A stretch of 64,000 bases of DNA from Streptomyces sp. ASQP_92 (GCF_025399895.1 NZ_JAODUA010000014.1:62001-126000), one strand, 5' to 3'. Counted from the first letter of the stretch, positions 51,907 to 60,515 are shown. The notes: a model not told the origin generated them from the sequence alone. Made by a program: numbers and translations.

Positions 51907-53058
51907 CTACTTGTTCGGCCCCCGGAGTCGGCCGAACGCCTTCGTGAGGGTGCTGAGGGCCGAGGCGTCCGGCTTGGCCGGGCGCGGGACGGGCAGGAGC
52001 GGCGCGGCCTCCCCGCCGGAGGCCTCGGCGAGTGCGGCATGGGCCGCCTCCGCGGCCTCGCGGTACAGATCGCGCGAGTGCGTCATGGCGTCCAGCGCCT
52101 CGGCGTACTTGGCGACCATGGCCTGCGCGTGCACCAGTTCCTCAGCGGGGTTGAGCAGGTGCCAACCCGCGCGCAGCCGGACCAGGGCCTGCTCCGCGCC
52201 GTCCGGCAACGGCTGCGGCAGGGCCGCGAACTCCCGGATCCTGTCCAGGAGTTCGGTCGGCTCCGTACCGTCGAGGAAGACGGTGCGTACGGTGAAGCGC
52301 TCCGGGTCGTACCAGGGGCTCGGGGGCGCCGTGGGCAGCACGACGCCCCCGCCGCGCGGCATCCGCACACTCAGTTCGCGCTTCATCGCGAAGTCGGCGA
52401 TCTGCGCCTGCTCGGGGGTGCCCCGGTGCTCGACCACCCGGTGCCGCAGACTCGGCGGCAGGAACGCGGAGATGGGCCGCTGCCCCAGCGCGTCCGGTGT
52501 CATCGCCTCGTGCACCACCACATGGATGAACCAGCTCTGCCTGGCGCAGTCGCGCAGCAGATGGCGCAGCTCGTCGTCGTCCTTCGGCAGATGGTTCGTC
52601 GCCCGCAGCCGCAGGCTCCCCACGGCATCGTGGTCCCAGGCGATCTGGTCGCTGTCGGGCCAGAACATCGTGGCGGGCGACGGCCAGTGCGCGTCCCACG
52701 CCCGCTCGGCCTCGGCGGCCAGGATCCAGGCGACACCCTCCTCGCCCTTGCGACGGCCCTCGGGTTCGTACGTGGTGAGCTGCGCGCGCACCGTGATGTC
52801 GTCGGCCACGCGCCAGCGGGCCTCGAAGAGGCGGCGGGCCGACGGGCCGGGGTCGGCGGACTCGTCCCGCGGGTGCAGGACGGTGGAGCGCGCGGCCTCG
52901 ACGGGGTCGAGGTCCAGGAAGTCGTCCAGCACCCCGGCCGCCTTGAGGGCGATCAGGTTGCGCCGGACGTCCCGCTCGGGCTCGGGCCCGAGGTGGCGCC
53001 CGCGCCCCAGCCACGCGGTGTCGGGGACGGTGGTCGGGGAGGTGCTGTTTTTGGCCAT
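51907..53058 (-). CDS. Protein of unknown function (383 aa)
   Basis: Not recognised. A soluble, Trp/His-containing protein without signal peptide or membrane helices. It includes VAWILAAEAERAWDAHWPSP, LRHLLRDCARQSWFIHVVVH, EAMTPDALGQRPISAFLPPS and a C-terminal helix AQAMVAKYAEALDAMTHSRD. The conserved-looking HVVVHEAMTP patch could be a metal site, but it is not a standard HExxH. ATG 53058; promoter-like DNA with an AGTATGCT element is at 53090. Strong codon bias supports a real gene. Confidence 0.78.
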   Translation of the reverse strand: MAKNSTSPTTVPDTAWLGRGRHLGPEPERDVRRNLIALKAAGVLDDFLDLDPVEAARSTVLHPRDESADPGPSARRLFEARWRVADDITVRAQLTTYEPEGRRKGEEGVAWILAAEAERAWDAHWPSPATMFWPDSDQIAWDHDAVGSLRLRATNHLPKDDDELRHLLRDCARQSWFIHVVVHEAMTPDALGQRPISAFLPPSLRHRVVEHRGTPEQAQIADFAMKRELSVRMPRGGGVVLPTAPPSPWYDPERFTVRTVFLDGTEPTELLDRIREFAALPQPLPDGAEQALVRLRAGWHLLNPAEELVHAQAMVAKYAEALDAMTHSRDLYREAAEAAHAALAEASGGEAAPLLPVPRPAKPDASALSTLTKAFGRLRGPNK

Positions 53059-53211
53059 GGAGTCGTTCTGTGGGGGATCGGGGCCCGACCAGTATGCTCT
53101 GTGGCTCTCTCGATGCAAGCGGCACCATGTTTCCGGCCCCGCGCGGACGTGTTCGCGGTCCGCCTCCGCTCTCGCGGGAGGTGCGCGCAGGCCGCACGCG
53201 GTGTGAGGGGC

Positions 53212-53241
53212 GAGGCCCCCCGGATCGTCCCGGGGGGCCTC
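53212..53241. terminator. Strong stem-loop after cbtA
   Basis: Perfect 12-bp stem GAGGCCCCCCGG/CCGGGGGGCCTC with a 6-base loop, 40 bp beyond the cbtA stop on the minus strand. Confidence 0.85.
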
Positions 53242-53281
53242 GTCGTCTCCGTACGCCGCTGGGCGCGCCTGCCCAGCGGAC

Positions 53282-54031
53282 TCAGTTCGCGGCCGGGGCC
53301 GCTCGTCCGGTGGCGGGTGTGGGGTTGAGCAGGCGCTCGGCCAACTCCCCGAAGATCAGGCCGAGTCCACCCCACAAGGTGGCCTGGATGGCCAGGGCCG
53401 AGAGGCGGAACCGCCACAGCAGGGCGGCCGGGAAGTCCCCGGGCACCTCGTTGACGGCCGGCAGGAACGCGTACGCCAGACCGATCACCACGGCGAAGCC
53501 GGCGACCGCCACGACCGTGGCGTACCAGCTCCCCAGATGGGGCGCGAGGCGCTTGCCCGCGATGGTCGCGGCGACCGCGAGCAGCACGCTGAGCACCATC
53601 ATCAGGAAGTACAGGGCGGTCCGCCTGCCGATGGTGTCGGGTTCGCCGACCGAGGGCGGGTTCGCGGGGTACTTCAGGAACGGCACGACATACGCCGCGA
53701 GCAAGGCCGCCCCCGCCAGGAGCAGGGCCGTCGCGCGCGGTGAGAAACGGCCGACGCGGCCGAGCGCGAAGCAGAAGGCGAGCGCCGCGATGCCGCCGAA
53801 GGCGACGCCGTAGACCAGGACGCCGGTGGCGAGTCCGGCGGTGGACTGAAGGGAACGGGAGACGAGTTCGACCTCGTGCTCGTGGGCCGGGGCGTGCGCC
53901 TCTTCGAAGCCGATGGCGCTGTCCACGCCGGGCTCACCGAGGAAGTAGGCCACGACCAGGGCGAGCAGACCGGCAGCGAGGCCGGCGAGCATGCCCCGCA
54001 CGAGGAGGTTTCTGACCGTTGCGGAGTTCAT
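53282..54031 (-). CDS. cbtA: CbtA-type cobalt transporter subunit (249 aa)
   Basis: Predicted energy-coupled cobalt import permease. About five to six helices: LLVRGMLAGLAAGLLALVVA, STAGLATGVLVYGVAFGGIA, ALLLAGAALLAAYVVPFL, YFLMMVLSVLLAVAATIA and WYATVVAVAGFAVVIGLAYA. The first loop carries the His/Glu-rich cluster FEEAHAPAHEHEVELV, a likely Co2+ site. Its neighbour is cbtB, and a cobalamin riboswitch lies upstream of both. ATG 54031. The cbtAB assignment rests on gene order and riboswitch context as well as sequence. Confidence 0.9.
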   Translation of the reverse strand: MNSATVRNLLVRGMLAGLAAGLLALVVAYFLGEPGVDSAIGFEEAHAPAHEHEVELVSRSLQSTAGLATGVLVYGVAFGGIAALAFCFALGRVGRFSPRATALLLAGAALLAAYVVPFLKYPANPPSVGEPDTIGRRTALYFLMMVLSVLLAVAATIAGKRLAPHLGSWYATVVAVAGFAVVIGLAYAFLPAVNEVPGDFPAALLWRFRLSALAIQATLWGGLGLIFGELAERLLNPTPATGRAAPAAN

Positions 54032-54051
54032 GGGCGTTCGGCGTCCCTCGG

Positions 54052-54273
54052 TCAGTGGCAGGGGAAGCCGAGCAGGTGGCGGGCGTCGTGGACCCACTCG
54101 TGCACATCCGTGCCGTTGACGACGGAGGTGGCGCCCTGTTCTGCGCCGACGAAGTACAGCAGGACCAGCATCAGGATGCCGAAGAAGGCGGCCCAGGGAG
54201 CGATGGCGCTCAGGGGCAGCTTCGCGGGAAGGGCGGGGGTGTTGACGGTCGGCCGGGCGACATGCTGCGCCAT
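54052..54273 (-). CDS. cbtB: CbtB-type cobalt transporter subunit (73 aa)
   Basis: Single-helix partner of CbtA: helix SAIAPWAAFFGILMLVLLYF followed by VGAEQGATSVVNGTDVHEWV and the terminal HDARHLLGFPCH. The C-terminal HxxxH...H/C residues are the family hallmark and presumably bind Co2+ outside the membrane. SD AGAGGAGG precedes ATG 54273, immediately downstream of the riboswitch. Confidence 0.92.
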   Translation of the reverse strand: MAQHVARPTVNTPALPAKLPLSAIAPWAAFFGILMLVLLYFVGAEQGATSVVNGTDVHEWVHDARHLLGFPCH

Positions 54274-54305
54274 GACAGGGTCCTCCTCTGGGAGTTCGCG
54301 TCCCA

Positions 54306-54440
54306 ACTCGGTGGTGCACAGGACGACGGCTACGGGTCTGACTTCGAGCCCCCTCACCTGGGCGGGCTCGTTCACAGTGGCGCGACCGTGCCGGATTTCC
54401 ACCGGCTTCCGTTGTGGCGTCGTCGATATCGCACTGAAGG
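54306..54440 (-). promoter_or_regulatory. Cobalamin riboswitch controlling cbtBA
   Basis: On the minus strand the leader contains ACGGAAGCCGGTGGAAATCC and then GGCACGGTCGCGCCACTGTG, the conserved core, followed by a GC helix and the B12-box-like GAAGTCAGACCCG. These match the conserved cobalamin aptamer core and position. When adenosylcobalamin is plentiful it should repress translation or transcription of the cobalt importer. The 5' and 3' ends are approximate. Confidence 0.9.
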
Positions 54441-54989
54441 TACCGTGCGGCCGGGGTCCGGCCAAGGCCGTCGCACCGCGCGTGATCTTCCTCTCCCGGC
54501 GCGCTGTCGGCTGCCGGGAGGCGGGCCGGTCGATCCGATCCGCCGTCGAACACTGTTCGTCCGGCCTCCTGCCCGAACCGAGCGGACGCGTGGCCGAGCC
54601 GTGTCCCACTTCCGATGCCGTGGCGTGAAACCGAGCGCCGTGCGGGCGGGCCGAGCCGAGGCGGCACGAGGGAACCGACCGAGCCGTCGCCCTTTTCCCC
54701 GTTGGTGTTTCGACGGCTCGGCGGGCGCCGCCGCTCCCCCGGCGCGCGGCCTGCCACCCACCAGGGACGACATCCAACGTGGCCGGATTCCGTGGGTACC
54801 GGGGCAAACATCGCGAAGGCGTCGTCATCGTATCGAGCTAATGTCCCCGGCTTCCCTTGGTCCGGGGGGCGAATCGGCCGTTACTGTCCTCCTGGCCCGG
54901 AACCGATTCCCGGCCGTATGCCCCCTTTCCTCCTCTTGCCCGGTGACGTTCCCGTGCCTGTCACCGCCCCACCAAGGAGAGCTCGCCCG
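54441..54989. other. 549-bp divergent promoter region before the 2-MIB operon
   Basis: Separates the riboswitch/cbtBA promoter from the encapsulin shell gene. No gene is supported: an upstream in-frame extension of the shell gene exists but lacks a ribosome site and family similarity. The AT-richer stretch near 54820-54900 probably carries the rightward promoter. Confidence 0.55.
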
Positions 54990-56402
54990 ATGACAGTTGA
55001 CTCGAGCCCCGACGCCCGACTGGAGACGCCACGGCAATCCAGTCTGGGCACGGCGGCCGCTCGTAACCTCACCCACACCACCAAGTCCGCCCCGCAGATG
55101 CAGGAGATCAGCTCCCGCTGGCTGCTGCGGATGCTCCCCTGGGTGGAGGCCACGGGCGGGGTCTACCGGGTCAACCGCCGGCTCACCTACACCGTCGGCG
55201 ACGGTCGTGTGGACTTCATCCAGAGCGGCGCCGACGTCCGGGTGATCCCCCGCGAGCTGGGTGAACTGGCCCTGCTCCGGGGCTTCGACGACGTGGAGGT
55301 GCTCACCGCCATCGCCGACCGCTGCGTCCAGCGGGACTTCGCGGTCGGCGAGACGCTGGTCGAGCGCGGCGCGCCCGCGGACCGTCTCCACCTGATCGCC
55401 CACGGCCGCATCAGCCAGACCTCGGTCGGCGGTTACGGCGACGAGCTGGCCCTCGACGTGCTGGGTGACGGCGACCGGTTCGGGGAGCACACGCTCCTGG
55501 ACGAGGGCGCCCAGTGGGAGCACACCGCCGTCGCCGAGACCTCGGGCACCCTGCTGACCCTGTCCCGCGCCGACTTCGCGAGCGCGATGGCGGCGGCGCC
55601 GAACCTGCGGGAGCACGTCGAGCGGTTCGCCTCGCTGCCCCGCCAGCGCCAGAACCACAAGGGCGAGGCGGAGATCGCGATGTCCGCCGGCCACCACGGC
55701 GAGCACGAACTGCCCGGCGCCTTCGTCGACTACGAGTCCAAGCCGCGCGAGTACGAGCTCTCGGTGGCACAGACCATCCTGCGGGTCCACACCAGGGTCG
55801 CCGACCTCTACAACGGCCCGATGAACCAGACGAAGGAACAACTCCGGCTCACCATCGAGGCGTTGCGTGAGCGCCAGGAGTACGAGCTGATCCACAACCG
55901 GGACTTCGGCCTGCTCCACAACGTCGACTTCAAGCAGCGCATCCAGCCGCGCACCGGCCCGCCGACCCCGGACGACCTCGACGAGCTGCTCTGTCGTCGC
56001 CGCGGCTCCAAGTTCTATCTGGCCCACCCCAAGGCCATCGCGGCGATCGGGCGCGAGCTGAACGCGCGCGGGCTGCGCCCCAGCCAGGTCGAGCTCCATG
56101 GCGAACTGGTCCAGGCCTGGCGCGGGGTGCCGATCCTGCCCTGCGACAAGATCCCGATCAGCCAGGAGAAGACGAGCTCGATCTTCATCATGCGTACGGG
56201 CGCGGACAACCAGGGCCTCATCGGTCTGCGTCAGACCGGTCTGCCGGACGAGTACGAGCCGGGTCTCTCGGTCCGCTTCATGGGCCTCGACGAGAAGGCG
56301 ATCACCTCCTATCTCGTCAGCACCTACTACTCCGCCGCCATCCTCGTGCCGGACGCGGTCGGTGTGCTGGAGAACGTGCAGGTCGCCCGCTGGCCCCGCT
56401 AG
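54990..56402 (+). CDS. cnb: Family 2B encapsulin shell protein (cNMP-binding domain, 470 aa)
   Basis: HK97-fold nanocompartment shell protein related to EshA. An N-terminal arm (ESSR-like QMQEISSRWLLRMLPWVEAT) leads into the shell fold, interrupted by a CRP-type cyclic-nucleotide-binding domain (about residues 85-210: LLRGFDDVEVLTAIADRCVQ, LHLIAHGRISQTSVGGYGDE, DRFGEHTLLDEGAQWEHTAV). The HK97 part resumes with YELSVAQTILRVHTRVADLY, NGPMNQTKEQLRLTIEALRE and GLRQTGLPDEYEPGLSVRFM. Encapsulins 2B with a 2-methylisoborneol synthase cargo are established in Streptomyces. SD AAGGAGA precedes ATG 54990. It is first of the three-gene 2-MIB operon. Confidence 0.95.
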   Translation: MTVDSSPDARLETPRQSSLGTAAARNLTHTTKSAPQMQEISSRWLLRMLPWVEATGGVYRVNRRLTYTVGDGRVDFIQSGADVRVIPRELGELALLRGFDDVEVLTAIADRCVQRDFAVGETLVERGAPADRLHLIAHGRISQTSVGGYGDELALDVLGDGDRFGEHTLLDEGAQWEHTAVAETSGTLLTLSRADFASAMAAAPNLREHVERFASLPRQRQNHKGEAEIAMSAGHHGEHELPGAFVDYESKPREYELSVAQTILRVHTRVADLYNGPMNQTKEQLRLTIEALRERQEYELIHNRDFGLLHNVDFKQRIQPRTGPPTPDDLDELLCRRRGSKFYLAHPKAIAAIGRELNARGLRPSQVELHGELVQAWRGVPILPCDKIPISQEKTSSIFIMRTGADNQGLIGLRQTGLPDEYEPGLSVRFMGLDEKAITSYLVSTYYSAAILVPDAVGVLENVQVARWPR

Positions 56403-56512
56403 CGCACCCGGCCCGCCCCCGGCGTCCCTCGACCCCGAACCTCCCTTTCCGGGGCCCGTCGAGGCGCCCGAACGTCCTGGTACAGCCGCTCACCCCATCA
56501 AGGAGCACTGGT

Positions 56513-57844
56513 TTGCCCGCGCCTGAGCTGACCCCTCCGCAGTCGAGCCTGCCCGAGGCCGGCGCCCACTTCGGGGCGTACGCGCTCGCCGACGCGGCGA
56601 CCCGCGCCCGCGACATCAAGGCCGCGACGGGCACCCCGCCCGGGGCCCCCTCCGGCGCTCCACCGGCCCCACCGCCCGGCCTCGCCATGGTGGCCGCCCC
56701 CTCACTGCCCGACGTGTCACTGCCCGACGTGCCGACGGTCGAACCGCCGCCCCCGAGCCCCGATGTCGACCGGCTGCTGCGCGGCCCCAGCGGACTGGGC
56801 ACGGCCGGCCTTCGTCTGACGCTCCCTCAGGAACGACCTGAGCCACCGAAGCCGTCCGCGCCCCAGGGCGCGGCGATCCCGGGCCTCTACCACCACCCGG
56901 TGCCCGAGCCCGATCCGGCTCGCGTGGAGGAGGTCAGCCGCAGGATCAAGTCCTGGGCGATGGACGAGGTTTCGCTGTATCCCGATGACTGGGAGGAGGA
57001 GTTCGACGGGTTCTCGGTGGGTCGCTACATGGTGGCCTGCCATCCGGACGCGCCCTCGATCGACCATCTGATGCTCGCCACCCGGCTGATGGTGGCCGAG
57101 AACGCGGTGGACGACTGCTACTGCGAGGACCACGGCGGCTCACCCATCGGCCTCGGCGAGCGCCTGCTGCTCGCGCACACCGCCCTGGACCCGCTGCACA
57201 CGACGCGGGAGTACCAGTCGCAGTGGGCCGAGTCGCTGCACTCGGACGCGCCCCGGCGGGCGTACCGCTCGGCCATGGACTACTTCGTCCGGTCGGCCAG
57301 CGCCTCGCAGGCCGACCGGTACCGCCACGACATGGCCAGGCTGCACCTGGGCTACCTCGCCGAAGCCGCCTGGGCGCAGGAGGACCGGGTGCCCGAGGTG
57401 TGGGAGTACCTGGCGATGCGTCAGTTCAACAACTTTCGGCCCTGCCCGACCATCACCGACACCGTCGGTGGCTACGAACTCCCGGCGGACCTGCACGCGC
57501 GACCCGCCATGCAGAGGGTCATCGCGCTCGCGGGCAACGCGACGACCATCGTGAACGACCTGTACTCGTACACGAAGGAACTCGATGCCCCCGGGCGGCA
57601 CTTGAACCTGCCCGTCGTGATCGCCGAACGAGAGGGGGTCAGCGACCGGGAGGCCTATCTGAAGTCGGTCGAGGTCCACAACGACCTGATGCACGACTTC
57701 GAGACCGAGGCGGCCGCCCTGGCCGCCGACTGCCCCGTGCCCAGCGTGCACCGCTTCCTGCGCGGCGTGGCCGCGTGGGTCGACGGAAACCACCACTGGC
57801 ACCGCACGAACACCTATCGCTACAGCCTGCCCGACTTCTGGTAG
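56513..57844 (+). CDS. tpc: 2-Methylisoborneol synthase, encapsulin cargo (443 aa)
   Basis: Class I terpene cyclase converting 2-methyl-GPP to the odorant 2-methylisoborneol. The Mg-binding acidic motif is DDCYCED at residues 200-206, and the NSE motif NDLYSYTKE at 348-356. The N-terminal ~120 residues are disordered and Pro-rich (PSGAPPAPPPGLAMVAAPSL) and contain GPSGLGTAGLRL from residue 91, matching the conserved targeting motif of encapsulin cargo cyclases. The TTG start at 56513 has AAGGAG seven bases before it. Between the shell gene and the methyltransferase. Confidence 0.96.
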   Translation: MPAPELTPPQSSLPEAGAHFGAYALADAATRARDIKAATGTPPGAPSGAPPAPPPGLAMVAAPSLPDVSLPDVPTVEPPPPSPDVDRLLRGPSGLGTAGLRLTLPQERPEPPKPSAPQGAAIPGLYHHPVPEPDPARVEEVSRRIKSWAMDEVSLYPDDWEEEFDGFSVGRYMVACHPDAPSIDHLMLATRLMVAENAVDDCYCEDHGGSPIGLGERLLLAHTALDPLHTTREYQSQWAESLHSDAPRRAYRSAMDYFVRSASASQADRYRHDMARLHLGYLAEAAWAQEDRVPEVWEYLAMRQFNNFRPCPTITDTVGGYELPADLHARPAMQRVIALAGNATTIVNDLYSYTKELDAPGRHLNLPVVIAEREGVSDREAYLKSVEVHNDLMHDFETEAAALAADCPVPSVHRFLRGVAAWVDGNHHWHRTNTYRYSLPDFW

Positions 57845-57849
57845 GAAGA

Positions 57850-58743
57850 ATGGACTCATCTGTGACCAGCACCGAACTCACCGCCACCGACGCCTCCCTC
57901 TTCATCCCCGGCCCGGCGACGCCCTACCAGGGGGACATCGCCCGCTACTGGGACGGTGAAGCCAGGCCCGTGAACCTGCGTCTCGGCGATGTCGACGGTC
58001 TCTACCACCACCACTACGGCATCGGCGACGTCGACCACGCCGCGCTCGGCGACGCCCAGGACAGCGAGAGCGAGAAGAAGCTCATCACCGAGCTTCACCG
58101 GCTGGAGTCGGCGCAGGCCGAGTTGCTCCTGAGCCACCTCGGCGACATCGGGAGCGACGACACCCTGGTCGACGCCGGCTGCGGCCGGGGCGGTTCGATG
58201 GTGATGGCGCACGAGCGCTTCGGGTGCAAGGTCGAAGGTGTCACCCTGTCGGCGAAGCAGGCCGACTTCGCCAACGGGCGCGCCCGTGAGCTGCGTATCG
58301 AGGACCATGTCCGCGCCCGGGTGTGCAACATGCTGTCGATGCCCTTCGAGACCGGGCAGGCCGCGGGGTCGTGGAACAACGAGTCCAGCATGTACGTCGA
58401 TCTGCACGACCTGTTCGCCGAGCACTCCCGCGTCCTCAAGGTCGGCGGCCGCTATGTGACGATCACCGGCTGCTGGAACCCGCGGTACGGGCAGCCCTCG
58501 AAGTGGGTCTCCCAGATCAACGCGCACTTCGAGTGCAACATCCACTCGCGCCGCGAGTACCTGCGCGCGATGGCCGACAACCGCCTCGTCCCGCAGGCCG
58601 TGATCGACCTGACCCCCGACACCCTGCCGTACTGGGAGTTGCGGGCGACGTCCAAGCTGGTCACGGGAATTGAGGAGGCGTTCATCAACTCCTACCGGGA
58701 CGGCTCCTTCCAGTACGTCCTGATCGCCGCCGACCGGGTCTGA
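57850..58743 (+). CDS. mtf: Geranyl diphosphate 2-C-methyltransferase (297 aa)
   Basis: SAM-dependent enzyme methylating GPP at C2 to feed the cyclase. Features: YYxx-type start DIARYWDGEARPVNLRLGDV, GLYHHHYGIGDVDH, SAM motif I VDAGCGRGGSMVMAHERFGC (D108), VEGVTLSAKQADFANGRARE and SWNNESSMYVDLHDLFAEHS. Length and motifs match known MIB pathway enzymes. ATG 57850 with GGAAGA just upstream (short spacing); a GTG at 57862 is an alternative. It is last of the operon, followed 21 bp later by a 14-bp-stem terminator. Confidence 0.95.
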   Translation: MDSSVTSTELTATDASLFIPGPATPYQGDIARYWDGEARPVNLRLGDVDGLYHHHYGIGDVDHAALGDAQDSESEKKLITELHRLESAQAELLLSHLGDIGSDDTLVDAGCGRGGSMVMAHERFGCKVEGVTLSAKQADFANGRARELRIEDHVRARVCNMLSMPFETGQAAGSWNNESSMYVDLHDLFAEHSRVLKVGGRYVTITGCWNPRYGQPSKWVSQINAHFECNIHSRREYLRAMADNRLVPQAVIDLTPDTLPYWELRATSKLVTGIEEAFINSYRDGSFQYVLIAADRV

Positions 58744-58764
58744 CCCGCGTCGGGGTCACGGAAC

Positions 58765-58797
58765 GAGAGCGACGCCCCGTGCGGGGGCGTCGCTCTC
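58765..58797. terminator. Bidirectional terminator between 2-MIB operon and LuxR gene
   Basis: Perfect 14-bp stem GAGAGCGACGCCCC/GGGGCGTCGCTCTC around a 5-base loop, between convergent stops at 58743 and 58830. Confidence 0.93.
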
Positions 58798-58829
58798 TCG
58801 CGTCCACGGCGTCAGGAGCCGGGCCCCCC

Positions 58830-60125
58830 TCAGACGGCGCTGAGCGGATGGGCCGCCGTGGCGGAGCGCGGGGGCCAGGCGCGGGGGGCCAGGATGCCGA
58901 GCACATAGGCGCGGGCGACGAGGGCGGGGCGGGTCCCCGCGCCCAGGAGTTCCCGCAGCCGGCTGAGGTGGTAGTCGACGGTCTGCCGGGACAGGTTGAG
59001 CGAGGTGGCGATGTCCCCGTTGCTGCTGCCCGCCGCGAGCAGGGACAGGATGCGTATCTGCGCGGCGGTGAGCGAGGGATGGGCCTCGTGGGCCAGGCTC
59101 TGGTGGGTGACGACGGCCCAGACGTGCCGGGCGCGGGCGGCGGAGTGGCCGACCGTCGTCAGGTGGAGCTGGGCGCGGCGCTGGCGCCCCCGGCTGTCGA
59201 CGAGCACCGCCGATGTCTCCACCCGGCGGGTGCGGCGCGCTATCAGACCGTTCCATCTGCGGTGCAGCCGGTCGAGCCCGGGTTCGGGGGCGAGCAGTGT
59301 GTGGGCGCGGCGGCCGACCAGGTCGGGCAGGCTGAGGCCGAACAGCTCGGCCGCCGCGGTGCTCGCCTCGACCACGCGTCCGTTCGCCGACAGCAGCGCG
59401 CAGGGCAGACCGCTGTGGTCGCGCAGCGCCCGCAGGTCGTCCTCGGCCTCCTGCCGCTGGAGCTTGGCGCGCAGATGATCGGTGACGTCCACATAGATCC
59501 CGGCGACACAGGTCCGTCCGTTCTCCCGCACGGGGAACCGGTGGCCCACCGCCTGGCCCGCGCTGCCGTCCGGGCGCCGGTAGTCGAGGGTGTGGCGCAC
59601 GGGCGTCCCCCGGGTGAGGATCTCCTGGTCCAGGGCGCGGAACTGGAGGGACTCGGCGGGGGCGTCGAAGTCCTCGATGTACTTGCCGACGAGTTCCTCG
59701 GGGGCCGCGCCGTAGAGGTGCGCGTAGGCGTGGTTGGCCCATACGTAGCGTCCCTCGCTGTCCCGGATGAAGGCGGCGGCCGGGGCGAGGTTGACCAGGC
59801 CGGCGAAAGCGGCGTACTGGCGCGGGGTCTTCGCGTGGGCGTCGACCTCCACGGCGAGGCCTCGGGTGCGGCCGGGGGCGCTGCTCTCGTCCAGGGGCCA
59901 GCTCACGTCGAAGGTGCGGTCGTCGAACCGGGCCTGCCAGCGGCCCTTGCGCGGCGGGGCCCCCGGCGCGGGGAGTTCCTGACGCATCCGGTCGAGGAAG
60001 CGCTGCGCCGTGGCCGCGTCGGCGAACGCGCCGCCCCCTCTCTCCCGTACCTGCCATGGCTCGTCGACTTCCCACCAGAACACCGGGAGGTGTTCGAGCA
60101 GTGCCTTGAGACTGGAATCGTCCAC
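58830..60125 (-). CDS. PAS-domain LuxR-type regulator (431 aa)
   Basis: One-component regulator. Residues ~110-225 form a PAS domain (AAFIRDSEGRYVWANHAYAH, LYGAAPEELVGKYIEDFDAP, ending VAGIYVDVTDHLRAKLQ). A second PAS follows (LLSANGRVVEASTAAAELFG, LSLPDLVGRRAHTLLAPEPG). The C-terminal LuxR HTH reads SLTAAQIRILSLLAAGSSNG, DIATSLNLSRQTVDYHLSRL. PAS-LuxR regulators such as PimM control secondary metabolism in Streptomyces. GTG 60125 is chosen for GGAGAG six bases upstream. It is divergent from the ATP-grasp operon, its most likely target. Confidence 0.88.
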   Translation of the reverse strand: MDDSSLKALLEHLPVFWWEVDEPWQVRERGGGAFADAATAQRFLDRMRQELPAPGAPPRKGRWQARFDDRTFDVSWPLDESSAPGRTRGLAVEVDAHAKTPRQYAAFAGLVNLAPAAAFIRDSEGRYVWANHAYAHLYGAAPEELVGKYIEDFDAPAESLQFRALDQEILTRGTPVRHTLDYRRPDGSAGQAVGHRFPVRENGRTCVAGIYVDVTDHLRAKLQRQEAEDDLRALRDHSGLPCALLSANGRVVEASTAAAELFGLSLPDLVGRRAHTLLAPEPGLDRLHRRWNGLIARRTRRVETSAVLVDSRGRQRRAQLHLTTVGHSAARARHVWAVVTHQSLAHEAHPSLTAAQIRILSLLAAGSSNGDIATSLNLSRQTVDYHLSRLRELLGAGTRPALVARAYVLGILAPRAWPPRSATAAHPLSAV

Positions 60126-60288
60126 AGCGGTCTCTCCGTCCGTATACAGCTCGTACGCAACCGGCTGACGCACTGTCACATCGCGATGGGTATCCCGTAC
60201 CGGTCCCCCGCATGCTCGGTTCTCGGCCGAAGTGGAAGCCGGACCGCGAGCTCTCGCGACGTCTTCGGTGTCCCAACACGGCCCGCTA

Positions 60289-60306
60289 TTCAGGCATTTG
60301 CCTGAA
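60289..60306. promoter_or_regulatory. Perfect palindrome TTCAGGCA-TT-TGCCTGAA
   Basis: Eight-bp perfect arms with a TT centre, roughly midway between the divergent starts. Strong candidate operator for the regulator of this operon. Confidence 0.6.
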
Positions 60307-60390
60307 CGGCGCGCGTCCCCCCGGGCGGCGCGAACGCCGGTTGCGTGGTCCCCTTGAGTGTGCGGGTGAATACTCCCCGACACATCCGCC

Positions 60391-60400
60391 GGGAGATCCC
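60391..60400. promoter_or_regulatory. PAS-LuxR box-like GGGAGATCCC
   Basis: Core of the published PimM-type consensus is GGGAWWTCCC with CT/AG flanks. Here the core differs at one W position and the flanks do not match. It sits 116 bp before the ATP-grasp start. Tentative. Confidence 0.3.
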
Positions 60401-60515
60401 CCCGCGCCCGACGCGCACCACCGCTCGGTACGACGACCCGCAGGGGACGTACGGCGCGTGGGCGCCGGGGCGCTCCGCGGCACGTGACGACACGGACGAA
60501 TGGAGACGAACTTCA

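Larger units (their letters stand above)
60126..60515. other. 390-bp divergent control region of the ATP-grasp operon
   Basis: No gene. Holds an 18-bp perfect palindrome at 60289-60306, a GGTA-N5-TACC repeat at 60189-60201 and a PimM-box-like GGGAGATCCC at 60391-60400, annotated separately where notable. It carries promoters for both the PAS-LuxR gene and the rightward operon. Confidence 0.6.

Noticed and set aside
53070..53211. Possible tRNA or small RNA in the gap before the unknown 383-aa gene
   Set aside because: I found no cloverleaf pattern or T-loop; only a promoter-like TATGCT and the downstream terminator stem are visible.
54615..54989. N-terminal extension of the encapsulin shell gene
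   Set aside because: In frame but without a ribosome site; AAGGAGA lies just before ATG 54990, which gives the usual family N-terminus.
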